From Demequina maris (GTDB lineage Bacteria; Actinomycetota; Actinomycetes; Actinomycetales; Demequinaceae): 64,000 nucleotides of DNA. Made by a program: the position numbers and the translations under genes. The stretch lies in assembly GCF_000971155.1 (NCBI RefSeq), contig NZ_BBLX01000002.1, positions 124,001-188,000 on the forward strand. The letters are read 5' to 3'. Of this stretch, positions 1 through 9,604 are shown piece after piece (position 1 is the stretch's first letter; each line of letters starts with the position of its first letter). The notes beneath the pieces are model-generated. The model was not told the DNA's origin and ran no database searches. It saw nothing but the letters and a program-made list of their open reading frames with translations.

Positions 1-2
1 GC

Positions 3-1649
3 CACGCCGTGCTCTTCCTGCCGGGCGAGTACGGCGCCCCCGGCGCCCCCCTCCAGATCGAGGTGGGGTACTACACCGAGATCGCGGGCCTGGGCGCGAT
101 GCCCGACGACGTGACCATCACCGGCAAGGCCGACGTCTACAACCGCTGCCTCGGCGACGACGCGAACCCCAACTGCATCGCGCTGGTGAACTTCTGGCGC
201 ACCCTGTCCAACCTCGCCGTCCACGTCGACGGCACCGGCCAGGACGGCTGCCGCGCGAGCGGCAACTTCTGGGCCGTCTCGCAGGCGGTGTCGATGCGGC
301 GGGTCGACATGTCGGGCGGGAACCTCACCCTGATGGACTACTGCACCGCCGGCCCGCAGTACGCCAGCGGCGGGTTCATCGCGGACTCGCGCCTGCCGTT
401 CACCATCAACGGCTCGCAGCAGCAGTGGCTCACCCGCAACAGCGAGGTGGCCGGCTGGAGCAACGGCGTCTGGAACCAGGTCTTCGCCGGAGTCGTGGGC
501 GCACCGGGCGACGCGGCCTTCCCCGCCGAGCCGTACACGACGCTCGACACCACCCCGCTCAGCCGGGAGAAGCCCTACCTCTACGTCGACGACGACGGCG
601 TCTACCAGGTGCGCGTCCCGTCCGCGGCGCGCGACACCGCGGGCATCAGCTGGGCCGACGGGATGACGCCCGGCCGCTCGATCCCGATCGACGAGTTCTA
701 CATCGCCCGCCCCGGCGACAGCGTCCAGGAGATCAACAACGCCCTCGCCCGGGGCCGGCACCTGCTGCTCACGCCCGGCGTCTACGACATCGCGCGCAGC
801 ATCGAGGTCAAGCGTCCCGACACCGTCGTCCTCGGCATCGGCCACGCGACCCTCACCGCGGTGGGAGGCGCGACGCCGCTGCGCGTCGCCGACGTCCCCG
901 GCGCGATCGTCGCGGGGGTCACCATCGACGCGGGCGAGACGCTCTCGCCGGTCCTGCTCGAGGTGGGCAAGAGGAACGGCACGAACGGGTCCAATGCCCG
1001 TGCCGCCGCCGACAACCCCACCACGCTGTCCGACGTGTACTTCCGCGTCGGCGGCCCGCACATCGGCCGCACCGAGACCGCCCTCGTGGTCAACAGCGAC
1101 GACGTCCTCATCGACCACACCTGGGTGTGGCGGGGCGACCACGGCGTCGAGGGCTTCACGGAGGGCGTCAACGGCGACACCGACCGGTGGGCGACCAACA
1201 CCGGCCTCGACGGCGTGGTCGTCAACGGCGACCGCGTGACCGCGACCGGGCTGTTCGTCGAGCACTTCCAGCGCTACAACACGCTCTGGAACGGCGAGGA
1301 CGGCACGGTGGTGCTCTACCAGAACGAGCTGCCCTACGACCCGCCCACGCAGGCCGACTGGACCCAGCCCGACGGCACCCTCGGCTACCCGGGCTACAAG
1401 GTCGCCGACGACGTCTCGACGCACCGCCTGTACGGCGCGGGGGTCTACGTGTTCAACCAGAACAACCCGGAGATCCTGACCGCCAACGGCTTCGAGGTGC
1501 CGGAGGTGCCGGGCGTGCAGCTGCACCACCTCATGACGGTCAACCTCAGCGCGGGGACCATCGAGCACGTGGTCAACGGCGTCGGCGACGCCGCCGACAT
1601 GGACCACGTGGGGGCGCCGGCCTACCTCGTCGGCTACCCGGCCCCCTAG
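3..1649 (+). CDS. Secreted right-handed beta-helix protein (5' end missing)
   Basis: The open frame enters from the left edge (codons for His-Ala precede the GTG at 9), so the N-terminus, probably with a signal peptide, is outside the window. The visible 546 residues match an actinobacterial family often labelled adenylyl cyclase or coagulation factor 5/8 protein. Recognisable family segments are LFLPGEYG, GYYTEIAGLGAMPDDV, ASGGFIADSR, NGSQQQWLTRNSE and TTPLSREKPYLYVDDDG, followed by pectate-lyase-like beta-helix rungs around residues 230-450. The cyclase label has no visible catalytic support. An extracellular carbohydrate-binding or polysaccharide-acting role is inferred from the fold only. 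Confidence 0.8.
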   Translation, partial: HAVLFLPGEYGAPGAPLQIEVGYYTEIAGLGAMPDDVTITGKADVYNRCLGDDANPNCIALVNFWRTLSNLAVHVDGTGQDGCRASGNFWAVSQAVSMRRVDMSGGNLTLMDYCTAGPQYASGGFIADSRLPFTINGSQQQWLTRNSEVAGWSNGVWNQVFAGVVGAPGDAAFPAEPYTTLDTTPLSREKPYLYVDDDGVYQVRVPSAARDTAGISWADGMTPGRSIPIDEFYIARPGDSVQEINNALARGRHLLLTPGVYDIARSIEVKRPDTVVLGIGHATLTAVGGATPLRVADVPGAIVAGVTIDAGETLSPVLLEVGKRNGTNGSNARAAADNPTTLSDVYFRVGGPHIGRTETALVVNSDDVLIDHTWVWRGDHGVEGFTEGVNGDTDRWATNTGLDGVVVNGDRVTATGLFVEHFQRYNTLWNGEDGTVVLYQNELPYDPPTQADWTQPDGTLGYPGYKVADDVSTHRLYGAGVYVFNQNNPEILTANGFEVPEVPGVQLHHLMTVNLSAGTIEHVVNGVGDAADMDHVGAPAYLVGYPAP

Positions 1650-1650
1650 G

Positions 1651-1660
1651 GGACGATGCG
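1651..1660 (+). repeat. Dispersed 10-bp word GGACGATGCG (first of 25 copies)
   Basis: Exact copies of GGACGATGCG start on the plus strand at 1651, 5389, 10420, 17137, 21447, 24697, 29919, 36340, 47455, 47984, 53983, 56850, 58031 and 61408. Its complement starts at 2337, 4306, 8345, 17054, 22044, 29728, 36034, 48584, 53525, 55534 and 56460. I counted by eye, so one or two may be missed. About seven copies are intergenic. A base-composition estimate gives well under one copy expected in 64 kb. See findings. Confidence 0.85.
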
Positions 1661-1693
1661 GGGCCCCGGTCGCCCGAGAGCGGCCGGGGCCCC
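1660..1693. terminator. Bidirectional hairpin terminator between convergent genes
   Basis: GGGGCCCCGG pairs with CCGGGGCCCC across a short GC-rich centre, between the stop of the beta-helix gene at 1649 and the stop of the glycosyltransferase at 1704. There is no long T-run, as is common in high-GC actinobacteria. A copy of the dispersed word GGACGATGCG abuts the left arm. Confidence 0.7.
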
Positions 1694-1703
1694 GTCGTGC
1701 CAC

Positions 1704-3023
1704 CTACGCGCGGGCACGCACCTTGCGTCGGGCCGGTGCGCCCACGGGCGCCGCGCCGGGCAGCATCGCGAACAGCCGGTCGAACACGTTGACGCGGTCG
1801 AACTGCATCGCGTGCTCGCGCGCGCGGCCCTCCCACCACTCGGCATCCGCCTCGTCCATGCCCGCGGCGCACACGTTCAGCGCCACGGTGAGCGCGGACG
1901 GGTCGCCGGAGGGCACCACCACGGCCGTGTCGCCCACGGCCTCGAGGATCCCGCCCGTGTCGCACGTGATGACGGGGCCGCCGCCCGCGAGCATCTTCTC
2001 GACCAGCGCGATGCCGAAGGTCTCCGTGAACTCCGGCGCCGGCTTCGAGGGCAGCGCGTAGGAGGTGCAGGCGGCCATGAGGTGCGGCTTCTCGTCGTCA
2101 CCCACGTCCTGCAGGAAGACGATGCGGTCGCGCGCCGCGGTGCGGGACGCCACCTCCTGGAAGTACGGCAGGTCCGGACCCCGGCCGGCGATCACGAGCG
2201 TCTGGCTCTCGCACGCCTCCGAGGCCGCGAAGCCGCGGATGAGGTCGTCGACGCCCTTGGCCTTCTGCAGCCGCGACAGGTACAGCACGAACTCGCCGCG
2301 CCGCAGCCCGCGGGAGGCGAGCACCCGGTCCGTCTCCGCATCGTCCAGCGACAGGTACGCGGACGTGTCGATGGCCGGGTACGAGATCCGCACCCGCTCC
2401 TCGCACTGCGCCGCGAAGGCCGTGCCGTACATCGCGTCGAGCTCCGCCGCCGACGCCACGATGACGTCCTTGGTGTACTGCGACACCGCGACGCACACGT
2501 CCTGGCTGAGGTAGGTCGACAGCACCGCGGCCGCCGCCCCGAACTCGCCGTGGTCCACCGCGGAGCGCACCACGTCGGTGATGTCCGAGCCGACCGCCTC
2601 CGCGATCGTCGTGACGTTGACCGGCAGGCCGGTCGACTGCGCGATCCGCAGCGCGTCCGCCACCGCGGTGGTGTGCGGGTGGAGGTACAGCGACATCGCG
2701 ACGGTCGGCACGCCGTCCGTGAAGAGCTCCACGAGGCGCCCCACCATGCCGGCCAGGTAGCGGCCGTCGGGGATCTTGTAGCCGCCCACCGGCCCCGGGC
2801 GCTCGACGGTGATGCCGGGGGAGTAGGGAAGGACGGTGTCGAGCGGCTTGAGGGGCAGGCCGGTCTCCTCGAGGCGATCGAGCGGCCAGGTGACGATGCG
2901 TACATCGTCGAAGCCTCGGGTGAGCGCGACCTCGGCGAGGTTGCGGGCCTCGCCCGAGTGGCCGCAGATGACGGGGTCGGCCCTGACGATGATGACGAGC
3001 CTGCGGTTGACCTCGGTGTTCAT
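1704..3023 (-). CDS. GT4-type glycosyltransferase, linked to GH92 mannosidase
   Basis: A 439-residue protein with a two-Rossmann GT-B layout. The N-terminal half opens with RRLVIIVRADPVICGHSGEA. The C-terminal GT4 donor domain has YLSRLQKAKGVDDLIRGF, LVIAGRGPDL and an E-x7-E-like loop, PEFTETFGIALVEKML. It probably transfers a sugar from a nucleotide-sugar donor in the cytoplasm; acceptor and sugar are not readable. The ATG start at 3023 is fixed by AAGGAGGTG at 3026-3034, whose last base overlaps the stop of the upstream GH92 gene. The two genes are 10 bp apart and certainly co-transcribed. Mannose-related glycan metabolism is inferred from that partner. Confidence 0.82.
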   Translation of the reverse strand: MNTEVNRRLVIIVRADPVICGHSGEARNLAEVALTRGFDDVRIVTWPLDRLEETGLPLKPLDTVLPYSPGITVERPGPVGGYKIPDGRYLAGMVGRLVELFTDGVPTVAMSLYLHPHTTAVADALRIAQSTGLPVNVTTIAEAVGSDITDVVRSAVDHGEFGAAAAVLSTYLSQDVCVAVSQYTKDVIVASAAELDAMYGTAFAAQCEERVRISYPAIDTSAYLSLDDAETDRVLASRGLRRGEFVLYLSRLQKAKGVDDLIRGFAASEACESQTLVIAGRGPDLPYFQEVASRTAARDRIVFLQDVGDDEKPHLMAACTSYALPSKPAPEFTETFGIALVEKMLAGGGPVITCDTGGILEAVGDTAVVVPSGDPSALTVALNVCAAGMDEADAEWWEGRAREHAMQFDRVNVFDRLFAMLPGAAPVGAPARRKVRARA

Positions 3024-3033
3024 GACACCTCCT

Positions 3034-5244
3034 TCACGGGAGCAGCCCCACGGTGGGGCGGGGGGTGGAGGGCGGACGCTGCTTGCGTCCCCAGTCGCTC
3101 GGGGAGTCCCCGAGCACGAATCGCAGCTCTCCGCCCAGGTGGAGCTCGGAGCCTGCGATCCAAGACGACTCGACGGGGGACCCGTCGAGGGTGACCGACC
3201 GGACGTACTGCACCGGTCCGCCGGGCCGGGGCTCCGTGAAGCCCTCGGTGACGATGTGGAGCTCTCCGCGCGCCATGCGCATCCTCGCTGAGGCGAAGGC
3301 GGGCGGGTGAAGCAGGAACAGGCTCTGCCCTGCGACGGGGAACAGCCCCAGGCTGGCCCAGACGTACCACGACGATAACCCGCCCGAGTCGTCGTTACCA
3401 GGGAGTCCTCCGCGACCGGGCCCGAACATCTGGTGGACGATGCCGTGGACCACCTCCGCGGTCCGGTCCGGACGGCCCGCGTAGTGGTAGGCCCAGGGGG
3501 CCTCCATGTCGGGCTCGTTGTTGAGGCCCTCGAAGCGGCCGAGCGAGTAGCCGGCGACCATCTCCCCCGCGGACGGGCGCTCGCCGGGCTGCGTGACCGG
3601 CTCCGCGCCGTAGCCGAAGAACCGGTCGAGCATCTCCACGAACGCGTCGTCGCCGCCGGCGAGCTCGATGCGCGCCGCCATGTCGTGCAGCAGGCGGAAC
3701 GAGTAGTTGTAGCGGGTGCCCTCGTAGTACGTGGACTCCTTGAGTAGCCCGGTCCGCGGGTCGAACGCGTTGCGCCAGCGCCCCGCCAGCTCGACGTCCT
3801 CGCCAAGCTGCGCGCGGTCGCCCAGCAGCTCGGCGACCACGCCGGCGCACCAGTAGCCGTACGCGAGGTCGAGCGTGTGGCTCATCGGCTGGGCGTAGCC
3901 CTGGAGCAGGAACTCCTCGCCATACGCGCGGCGCAGGTCCGTCTGCATGTGCACCAGCGCCCAGTCCCAGTCGATGCCGTGGACGCCGAGGTGCGCGAGG
4001 TCAGCGAGGAGCGTGTGCACGAGGGCGCTTCCCTGCCGGCTGAAGCGGTCCGAGCCGCGCGCCATGCGGTAGCCGATGGGCAGGTTGCCCTCCTGCTCCG
4101 CGATCGTGAGCATCGCGTTCGCGAACTCCACCACCCGCTCCGGCATGAGCGCGGTGAGCAGCGGCAGCTGCGTCCGGTAGATGTCCCACATGGTCGACAC
4201 GTCGAAGACGAACGGCCCCTTGGCGCCCCAGAAAGGGCTCTCGTCGGGGGCGAAGCAGGGCTTGATGAGCGAGTGGTAGACCGCGGTCGCGAAGACCTCG
4301 CGCCGCGCATCGTCCTCCGTCTCGACGCTGATGGCGTCGAGCAGCCCCCGCCACGTCTCGCGCGTGCCCGCGAGCCGGCTCGCGAAGGTGCCCAGCTCGC
4401 CCAGGTCCTTGCGGAGGTTGGCGCGGGCCTGCTCGACGCCGCGCAGCGAGAAGCCGATGCGGAGCTCGACGGTGCGGTCGGGCGCCGCCGCGCCGATCCA
4501 CATGAGGCCGAACGGCCGCAGCGTCGACGGGCGGATCGAGTCGAGGTCGAGGCGCGTGCCGGCCTGCATGAGGCGGCTGTCGTACCAGAGCATCTGGCGC
4601 CAGTCCTCGGCGTCGCACTCGATGTAGACCGCGAGCGGCACGCCCTCGACGACGATCTCGCCCTGCACGACGCCGGGCTCGACGGACTCGAGCCGCGCGC
4701 GCAGCGGGAGCGTCGCGCCGTACGGGATCTCGAGGCCGCCGAGCGAGAAGTCGACGACCAGGCGGGCCGAGGGGTGCTCGGGGAACGTGTAGCGGTGCAC
4801 CACGGACTTGGGGCCGGCGGCGAGCTCGGCCTCGATGCCGTTCTCCATGACCGCGTGGTAGTAGCCCGGGTGCGCCTCCTCGTCGACGATCTCCCACGCG
4901 CGGTCCAGCTCGTCGAGCGGCTCGAGCATGGGCGTGACGCGGAAGTAGTTGTAGTACTTGCGGATCGCGCCGGTGCCGGACTGTTGGAAGTGCGTGAACC
5001 CGGAGGCGACGTTCCGGTCGTGCAGGCGCGTGGGCACGCCCTCGGTGGAGAGGTCGTACAGGCCGTAGCCGGTCGGGTAGGCGCCGGAGTAGGCGCACGC
5101 GGACACCATGCCGAGCGGGTAGCAGGCGCCGGGGTGCGTGTTGCCCACCTGCGGCTTCGGCCACCACCAGGTCGCGGCGATGCCCGTCGGGGCAGGGAGC
5201 GAGGTGGCCTCGGTCCCGATGAACGGATCGACGTCGTCGTACAC
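3034..5244 (-). CDS. GH92 alpha-1,2-mannosidase-like glycosidase
   Basis: A 736-residue protein with GH92 signatures throughout: DPFIGTEATS near the start, GNTHPGACYPLGMVS, GFTHFQQSGTGAI, WDIYRTQLPLL, and GLPGNDDSGGLSSWYVWASL near the C-terminus. The ND and S/G-rich C-terminal motif belongs to the Ca2+-dependent inverting (alpha/alpha)6 catalytic domain. The GTG at 5244 follows AAGGAGGTG at 5250-5258; the longer open frame to 5337 lacks such a site. No signal peptide is obvious, so it may act on oligosaccharides inside the cell. It heads a two-gene operon with the GT4 enzyme. The leader at 5245-5473 has an AT-rich stretch at 5338-5375 suitable for a promoter. Confidence 0.9.
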   Translation of the reverse strand: MYDDVDPFIGTEATSLPAPTGIAATWWWPKPQVGNTHPGACYPLGMVSACAYSGAYPTGYGLYDLSTEGVPTRLHDRNVASGFTHFQQSGTGAIRKYYNYFRVTPMLEPLDELDRAWEIVDEEAHPGYYHAVMENGIEAELAAGPKSVVHRYTFPEHPSARLVVDFSLGGLEIPYGATLPLRARLESVEPGVVQGEIVVEGVPLAVYIECDAEDWRQMLWYDSRLMQAGTRLDLDSIRPSTLRPFGLMWIGAAAPDRTVELRIGFSLRGVEQARANLRKDLGELGTFASRLAGTRETWRGLLDAISVETEDDARREVFATAVYHSLIKPCFAPDESPFWGAKGPFVFDVSTMWDIYRTQLPLLTALMPERVVEFANAMLTIAEQEGNLPIGYRMARGSDRFSRQGSALVHTLLADLAHLGVHGIDWDWALVHMQTDLRRAYGEEFLLQGYAQPMSHTLDLAYGYWCAGVVAELLGDRAQLGEDVELAGRWRNAFDPRTGLLKESTYYEGTRYNYSFRLLHDMAARIELAGGDDAFVEMLDRFFGYGAEPVTQPGERPSAGEMVAGYSLGRFEGLNNEPDMEAPWAYHYAGRPDRTAEVVHGIVHQMFGPGRGGLPGNDDSGGLSSWYVWASLGLFPVAGQSLFLLHPPAFASARMRMARGELHIVTEGFTEPRPGGPVQYVRSVTLDGSPVESSWIAGSELHLGGELRFVLGDSPSDWGRKQRPPSTPRPTVGLLP

Positions 5245-5473
5245 GGCGGCACCTCCTTCCCGAAGCCTGCTCCTGACGAGCGGGGGCCGCACATCGTCGT
5301 GAGGCCTTGGAGTGACGGTAGGTGCCGCGAATGTCACCGTTATTGCGCGATTGTGACGAACTCTTTAACTTTTGCCCGGACTTTGCCGGGACGATGCGGC
5401 GGCGGAGGCGGTCGCGAGAGGCCGCGGGATGTACGTGCGGCCCCCGGAGAGGTGCTAATCTATTCGAGCACTT

Positions 5474-5549
5474 GGGGCTGTGGCGCAGTTGGTAGCGCGT
5501 CTCGTTCGCAATGAGAAGGTCAGGGGTTCGATTCCCCTCAGCTCCACCA
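5474..5549 (+). tRNA. tRNA-Ala (anticodon CGC)
   Basis: The 76 bases fold as a cloverleaf. The acceptor is GGGGCTG with CAGCTCC, the anticodon stem TCTCG with TGAGA, the loop TTCGCAA gives anticodon CGC (reads GCG), and the T arm is AGGGG-TTCGATT-CCCCT. CCA is encoded at 5547-5549. It is followed at once by a strong terminator. Confidence 0.95.
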
Positions 5550-5554
5550 GTGAG

Positions 5555-5583
5555 AAGGGGCCCGCCGGCAGGCGGGCCCCTTT
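5555..5583. terminator. Bidirectional terminator after tRNA-Ala and the antiporter gene
   Basis: The arms AAGGGGCCCGCC and GGCGGGCCCCTT are perfect 12-bp complements around GGCA, followed by TTTCTT. It ends tRNA-Ala on the plus strand and the antiporter gene (stop at 5586) on the minus strand. Confidence 0.88.
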
Positions 5584-5585
5584 CT

Positions 5586-6866
5586 TCATGTCCGATCGGC
5601 CGCGGGCAGGTGCCCGCGCCTCGCCTGCGGCGCATCCGCGTCGCCGGGCTCCGGCGCGGCGGAGGACCGCGCCGCCGCGGGCCCCGCGGTCGCGCCGTGG
5701 AGGAGGACGCTGAGCAGCACCGTGAGCGCGACCACCGCGATGGCCTGCGCGACCAGGGGGTGCTGGGACTCCGCGAGCTCCTCGACGGCGATCAGCGCGA
5801 ACACCACCGAGGCGAGGCCACGTGGGCCGAACCAGCCCAGGAAGAGCACGTGCCAGGGAGGCAGGCCCGCGCCGACGAGCGCGAGGGCCACGGGCAGCAT
5901 CCGCAGCACGGTGAGCGCGAGCACCGCGTAGAGGACGGTCCAGCCGTTCGCGTCGGCGAGGATGACGGGGATCAGGCCCGCGCCGAACAGGAACCACACC
6001 CCCAGCGCGAGGAGCTCGCCGCCGAGCTCCGGCAGCACCACGTCCGCCTCGGTGTCCACGAGGTCCTTGGCGGCGACCGCGCTGAACGCCAGACCGGCCG
6101 TGAACGCGGCGATGAAGGCGTTGGCGCCCGCGGCCTGCGCGAGCCCGAATGCGCCGACCGCGAGCGACAGCACGGCGATCCGGCGCGCTCCCGGTGTGGT
6201 CCAGCCGCGCCGCGTCGCGACGGTGGCGGCCCACCCGCCCATCACCCCGACGGCCACTCCCGCGCCCGCGCCCACCCCGAGCTCGCGGACCACGGTCACG
6301 AACGCGACGGACTCGGTCGCCGACGTGAGGCCCAGCGCGCTCGCGGTCAGCACCACGCCCACCGTGACCACGGGCGTCGCGATCCCGTCGTTGAGCCCGC
6401 TCTCGACGTTGAGCGACCGGCGCAGGAGCAGCGGGATGCGCCGGTCCTCGATCACGGGCGCGCTGAGCGCCGCATCGGTGGGCGCAAGGGCCGCCCCGAT
6501 GAACAGCGCCAGCGCCCACGGCATGTCCGGGCCGAGGAGGAAGGCCGCGGCGGTGCCGAGCACGATGGCCAGCGGCAGCCCGATGCCGAGCAGCCGCAGC
6601 GGCACGGCCGCCTGGCGCCGCAGCGCGCGCAGGTCGATGCGCGACGCGTCGGCGAACAGCAGCATCGCGAGGGCGAGCTCCGCCACCGCGTGGGCCGACC
6701 GCGTCTCCACGTCGATGGCGAGCGGCCCCCACCACGGGTTGCCGAGCAGGAACCCGACGAGCGTGAAGAGCATGGGACCGGTGAGGTTGTGGCGGGAGAG
6801 CGCGCCCGACAGGAACGCCCAGGCGGCGATGAGCAGCGCCAGCGCGGTGATCGACGTGGCGTCCAT
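5586..6866 (-). CDS. CPA1-family Na+(K+)/H+ antiporter
   Basis: A 426-residue integral membrane protein with about 12 hydrophobic segments. CPA1 hallmarks are APTDAALSAPVI in the ion-binding region and NVESGLNDGIATPV with the conserved ND. The C-terminal tail (about residues 395-426) is short, hydrophilic and Ala/Pro-rich. It exchanges cytoplasmic Na+ or K+ for external protons in pH and salt homeostasis; selectivity is not readable. It is a single gene, divergent from the transglutaminase-like gene with 138 bp between, and ends at the shared terminator near tRNA-Ala. Confidence 0.9.
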   Translation of the reverse strand: MDATSITALALLIAAWAFLSGALSRHNLTGPMLFTLVGFLLGNPWWGPLAIDVETRSAHAVAELALAMLLFADASRIDLRALRRQAAVPLRLLGIGLPLAIVLGTAAAFLLGPDMPWALALFIGAALAPTDAALSAPVIEDRRIPLLLRRSLNVESGLNDGIATPVVTVGVVLTASALGLTSATESVAFVTVVRELGVGAGAGVAVGVMGGWAATVATRRGWTTPGARRIAVLSLAVGAFGLAQAAGANAFIAAFTAGLAFSAVAAKDLVDTEADVVLPELGGELLALGVWFLFGAGLIPVILADANGWTVLYAVLALTVLRMLPVALALVGAGLPPWHVLFLGWFGPRGLASVVFALIAVEELAESQHPLVAQAIAVVALTVLLSVLLHGATAGPAAARSSAAPEPGDADAPQARRGHLPAADRT

Positions 6867-7004
6867 AGGCCGACGCTACGGCGCTGCGGGCATCCCTACC
6901 AGAGGGAACGCCTCACCTCCGCGGGGTCGGTCCGCGAGCAGCGCGCCGCGCTCGGTCGAGAGGGCTCCCGTCGGAGCCGACGGTGCTCGCTTCGATGAGA
7001 GCAT

Positions 7005-7802
7005 GTGACCATGCTGCGCACGCTCCAGTCCTCCCTCGTGCTCGAGGCCTCCGGCCCGGCACGTGTGGTGCTCTCGGTCGCCGCCTCCGGCGCGCGGCCC
7101 GAGGAGGAGACCCTGACCGTCGAGGTCGACGGCGAGCCCGTCGCCGTGCGCGAGCTCGTGGACCACCACGGCTCGCGCCTCCACGAGCTCGACGTCGACG
7201 GAGGGCGCATCGACGTCTCCTACCGCGCGACCCTCGAGGGACGCCATGACCCGGTGCCCGTGACGGACCTCGATCACCTCCGCTACCTGAGGCCCAGCCG
7301 CTACTGCGAGTCCGACACCCTGCACCCGATGGCCGTCGCCGAGGCGGGGGACCGCACGGGCCATGACCTGCTCGAGTTCGTCTCGAGCTGGGTGGGGACG
7401 CAGCTCGCCTACGTGTCCGGATCGTCGCGCCCGACCGATGGCGCCGTGGCGACCGTGCTCGCCCGTCAGGGCGTGTGCCGCGACTTCGCGCACGTGGTCG
7501 TGGCGCTGCTGCGCACGCTGGACGTGCCCGCGCGCGTGGTGTCCGTGTACGCGCCGGGACTCGAGCCCATGGACTTCCACGCCGTCGCGGAGGCGCTCGT
7601 CGACGGCGAGTGGTGGGTGGTCGATGCGACCGCCCTCGCGCCGCGACAGACGATGGCGCGGATCGCCACCGGTCGCGATGCGGCCGACACCGCGTTCCTC
7701 ACCACCATCGGCGATCCGGTCGAGCTCGTCTCGATGGAGGTCGGCGCCGTCGTGGACGATCTTCCGCGCGACGACGTGCGGGAGCGGGTCCGCCTGGGCT
7801 GA
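7005..7802 (+). CDS. Transglutaminase-like superfamily protein
   Basis: A 265-residue protein with an N-terminal beta-rich segment (residues 1-110) and a C-terminal transglutaminase-like fold. The catalytic triad is visible as Cys in GVCRDFAHV, His in MDFHAVAEA and Asp in WWVVDATAL. Proteins of this arrangement are probably cysteine proteases or amidases, not true cross-linking enzymes. There is no signal peptide, so it is likely cytoplasmic. The start is uncertain: GTG at 7005 or ATG at 7011, neither with a good ribosome site. It is convergent with the thiolase gene, 8 bp away. Confidence 0.82.
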   Translation: MTMLRTLQSSLVLEASGPARVVLSVAASGARPEEETLTVEVDGEPVAVRELVDHHGSRLHELDVDGGRIDVSYRATLEGRHDPVPVTDLDHLRYLRPSRYCESDTLHPMAVAEAGDRTGHDLLEFVSSWVGTQLAYVSGSSRPTDGAVATVLARQGVCRDFAHVVVALLRTLDVPARVVSVYAPGLEPMDFHAVAEALVDGEWWVVDATALAPRQTMARIATGRDAADTAFLTTIGDPVELVSMEVGAVVDDLPRDDVRERVRLG

Positions 7803-7810
7803 CGCTCCGC

Positions 7811-8965
7811 CTACAGGGCCTCGAGCAGCACCGCCGATCCCTGCCCGCCGCCGCCGCAGATCGCGGCGACGCCGAGCGCGCCCGAGCCGAGGCCCGCGAG
7901 CGTGCGCGCGGCGTGACCGACGATGCGCGTGCCGGACGCCCCGATGGGGTGGCCGAGCGCGATCGCGCCGCCGTGCGGGTTGACGATGCGCGGGTCGAGC
8001 CCGAGCCGCGAGGCCGAGGCGACGGCCACCGCCGCGAAGGCCTCGTTGATCTCCGCGGTCGCGAGCTCCGCGGCCGCTCGTCCGGCCTTGGCCAGCGCGA
8101 CCTCGGCGGCCGCCGCGGGCTGGTGGTGGAGCGACACGTCCGGACCGGCCACGAAGGCGGTCGCGAGGATCCGCGCCAGCGGGCGCTCCGCGAGGCCCTC
8201 GCGCGTGAGCACGATGGCCGCCGCGCCGTCCGTGATCTGCGAGGCGTTGCCCGCGGTGATCGTGCCGCGGCCGCCGAACGCGGGGCGCAGCCGCGCGAGC
8301 GACTCGACCGTGGTGTCCGCGCGCAGGCCGTCGTCCGCGACCACCGCATCGTCCCTGCGCGGGGGTGTCAGCGGCGCGATCTCCTCGGCCTGGATCGCGG
8401 CCGACGCCGCGAGGCGGCGGTGCGACTCGGCGGCCCAGGCGTCCTGCTCCTCGCGCGTGAGCGCGTGCCGCTCGGAGTGCTCCTCGGTGGACTCGCCCAT
8501 CGAGCGCCGCTCGAAGGCGTCCGACAGGCCGTCGTGCGCGAGGGTGTCGAGCATCTCGATCGCGCCGTAGCGCGCCCCGAGCCGCGAGCCCACGTACGCG
8601 TGGGGCGCGAGCGACATCGACTCCTGGCCGATCGCGAGCACCACGTCGGCCTCGCCGGAGGCGATGAGACGCGCACCCTGCGACACGGCCTCCGTGCCGG
8701 ACAGGCACACGACGTTGAGGGTGGCGGCGGGCACGGTGAGCGGGACCCCGGCCGCGACGGCGGCCTGGCGCGCGGGGTTCTGGCCCGCGCCGCCCTGGAG
8801 CACCTGGCCGCCGACGACCTGGTCGACGCGGTCGGGCGCGATCCCGGCCCGCTCGAGCGCGGCCGCGGCGGCGTGCGCCCCGAGCGCGGTCGCGGGGATG
8901 CGGGCGAACTGCCCGCAGTACTTGACGAAGGGCGTGCGCGCGTAGCCCGCGATGACGACGCTCAC
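7811..8965 (-). CDS. Acetyl-CoA C-acyltransferase (thiolase)
   Basis: A 384-residue thiolase. The nucleophile Cys lies in [12 protein letters not shown] (about residue 88). The C-terminal His and Cys lie in [14 protein letters not shown] and [11 protein letters not shown], and NEAFAAV is also present. It cleaves or forms 3-ketoacyl-CoA, most likely acetoacetyl-CoA to two acetyl-CoA given the preceding CoA-transferase. The GTG at 8965 overlaps the stop of the transferase B subunit as GTGA, and the codon is preceded by GGAGGTG. It is the last gene of a three-gene operon. A beta-ketoadipyl-CoA thiolase (PcaF) role cannot be excluded. Confidence 0.9.
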   Translation of the reverse strand: MSVVIAGYARTPFVKYCGQFARIPATALGAHAAAAALERAGIAPDRVDQVVGGQVLQGGAGQNPARQAAVAAGVPLTVPAATLNVVCLSGTEAVSQGARLIASGEADVVLAIGQESMSLAPHAYVGSRLGARYGAIEMLDTLAHDGLSDAFERRSMGESTEEHSERHALTREEQDAWAAESHRRLAASAAIQAEEIAPLTPPRRDDAVVADDGLRADTTVESLARLRPAFGGRGTITAGNASQITDGAAAIVLTREGLAERPLARILATAFVAGPDVSLHHQPAAAAEVALAKAGRAAAELATAEINEAFAAVAVASASRLGLDPRIVNPHGGAIALGHPIGASGTRIVGHAARTLAGLGSGALGVAAICGGGGQGSAVLLEAL

Positions 8966-9603
8966 GCGGGCACCTCCACGCGCACGGGGGCGCCGGTGGC
9001 CTCCGCGACCTGCTCGAAGGTCACCCCGGGCGCGAGGCGGCTGAGGACCAGCCCGCGCTCGTCGATGTCGAGCACGCACAGGTCGGTGACGATGCGGTCG
9101 ACCACGCGGACACCCGTGAGGGGCAGCGTGCAGTCCTCGACGATCTTGGGCGCGCCGTCCTTCGCGACGTGGTCCGTGATCACCACGACCCGCTTGGTGC
9201 CCGCGACCAGGTCCATCGCGCCGCCCATGCCCTTGACGAGCTTGCCGGGGATGGTCCAGTTGGCGAGGTCGCCGTGCTGCGACACCTGGAGCGCGCCCAG
9301 GATCGCGGCGTCGACGTGGCCGCCGCGGATCATCGCGAAGCTCGTCGCCGAGTCGAAGAAGCTGCCGCCCGGCAGGACCGTCACGGTCTGCTTGCCGGCG
9401 TTGATGAGGTCCGCGTCCTCGTCACCCTCGATCGGGAACGGGCCCATGCCCAGCATCCCGTTCTCGCTCTGCAGCGTCACCGTCACGCCCGGCGGCAGGT
9501 GGTTCGCCACCAGCGTGGGGATGCCGATGCCGAGGTTGACGTACTGGCCGTCCTCGAGCTCCTCGGCGGCGATCGCCGCCATCTCGTCCCGCGTCCACCC
9601 CAT
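8962..9603 (-). CDS. scoB: 3-oxoacid CoA-transferase, subunit B
   Basis: A 213-residue beta subunit. The catalytic glutamate that carries CoA as a thioester is in [11 protein letters not shown] (about residue 46), and [12 protein letters not shown] and [10 protein letters not shown] are typical of the SCOT/Sco family. With subunit A it activates a 3-oxoacid (acetoacetate or 3-oxoadipate) using succinyl-CoA. The ATG at 9603 lies one base after the stop of subunit A, so the pair is translationally coupled. The SCOT-like motifs favour ketone-body use over the beta-ketoadipate pathway; this is inference. Confidence 0.88.
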   Translation of the reverse strand: MGWTRDEMAAIAAEELEDGQYVNLGIGIPTLVANHLPPGVTVTLQSENGMLGMGPFPIEGDEDADLINAGKQTVTVLPGGSFFDSATSFAMIRGGHVDAAILGALQVSQHGDLANWTIPGKLVKGMGGAMDLVAGTKRVVVITDHVAKDGAPKIVEDCTLPLTGVRVVDRIVTDLCVLDIDERGLVLSRLAPGVTFEQVAEATGAPVRVEVPA

Positions 9604-9604
9604 G

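Noticed and set aside
3..1649. Calling the first gene an adenylate cyclase.
   Set aside because: That label is inherited in databases; the visible sequence is a beta-helix protein and no cyclase catalytic motif is seen.
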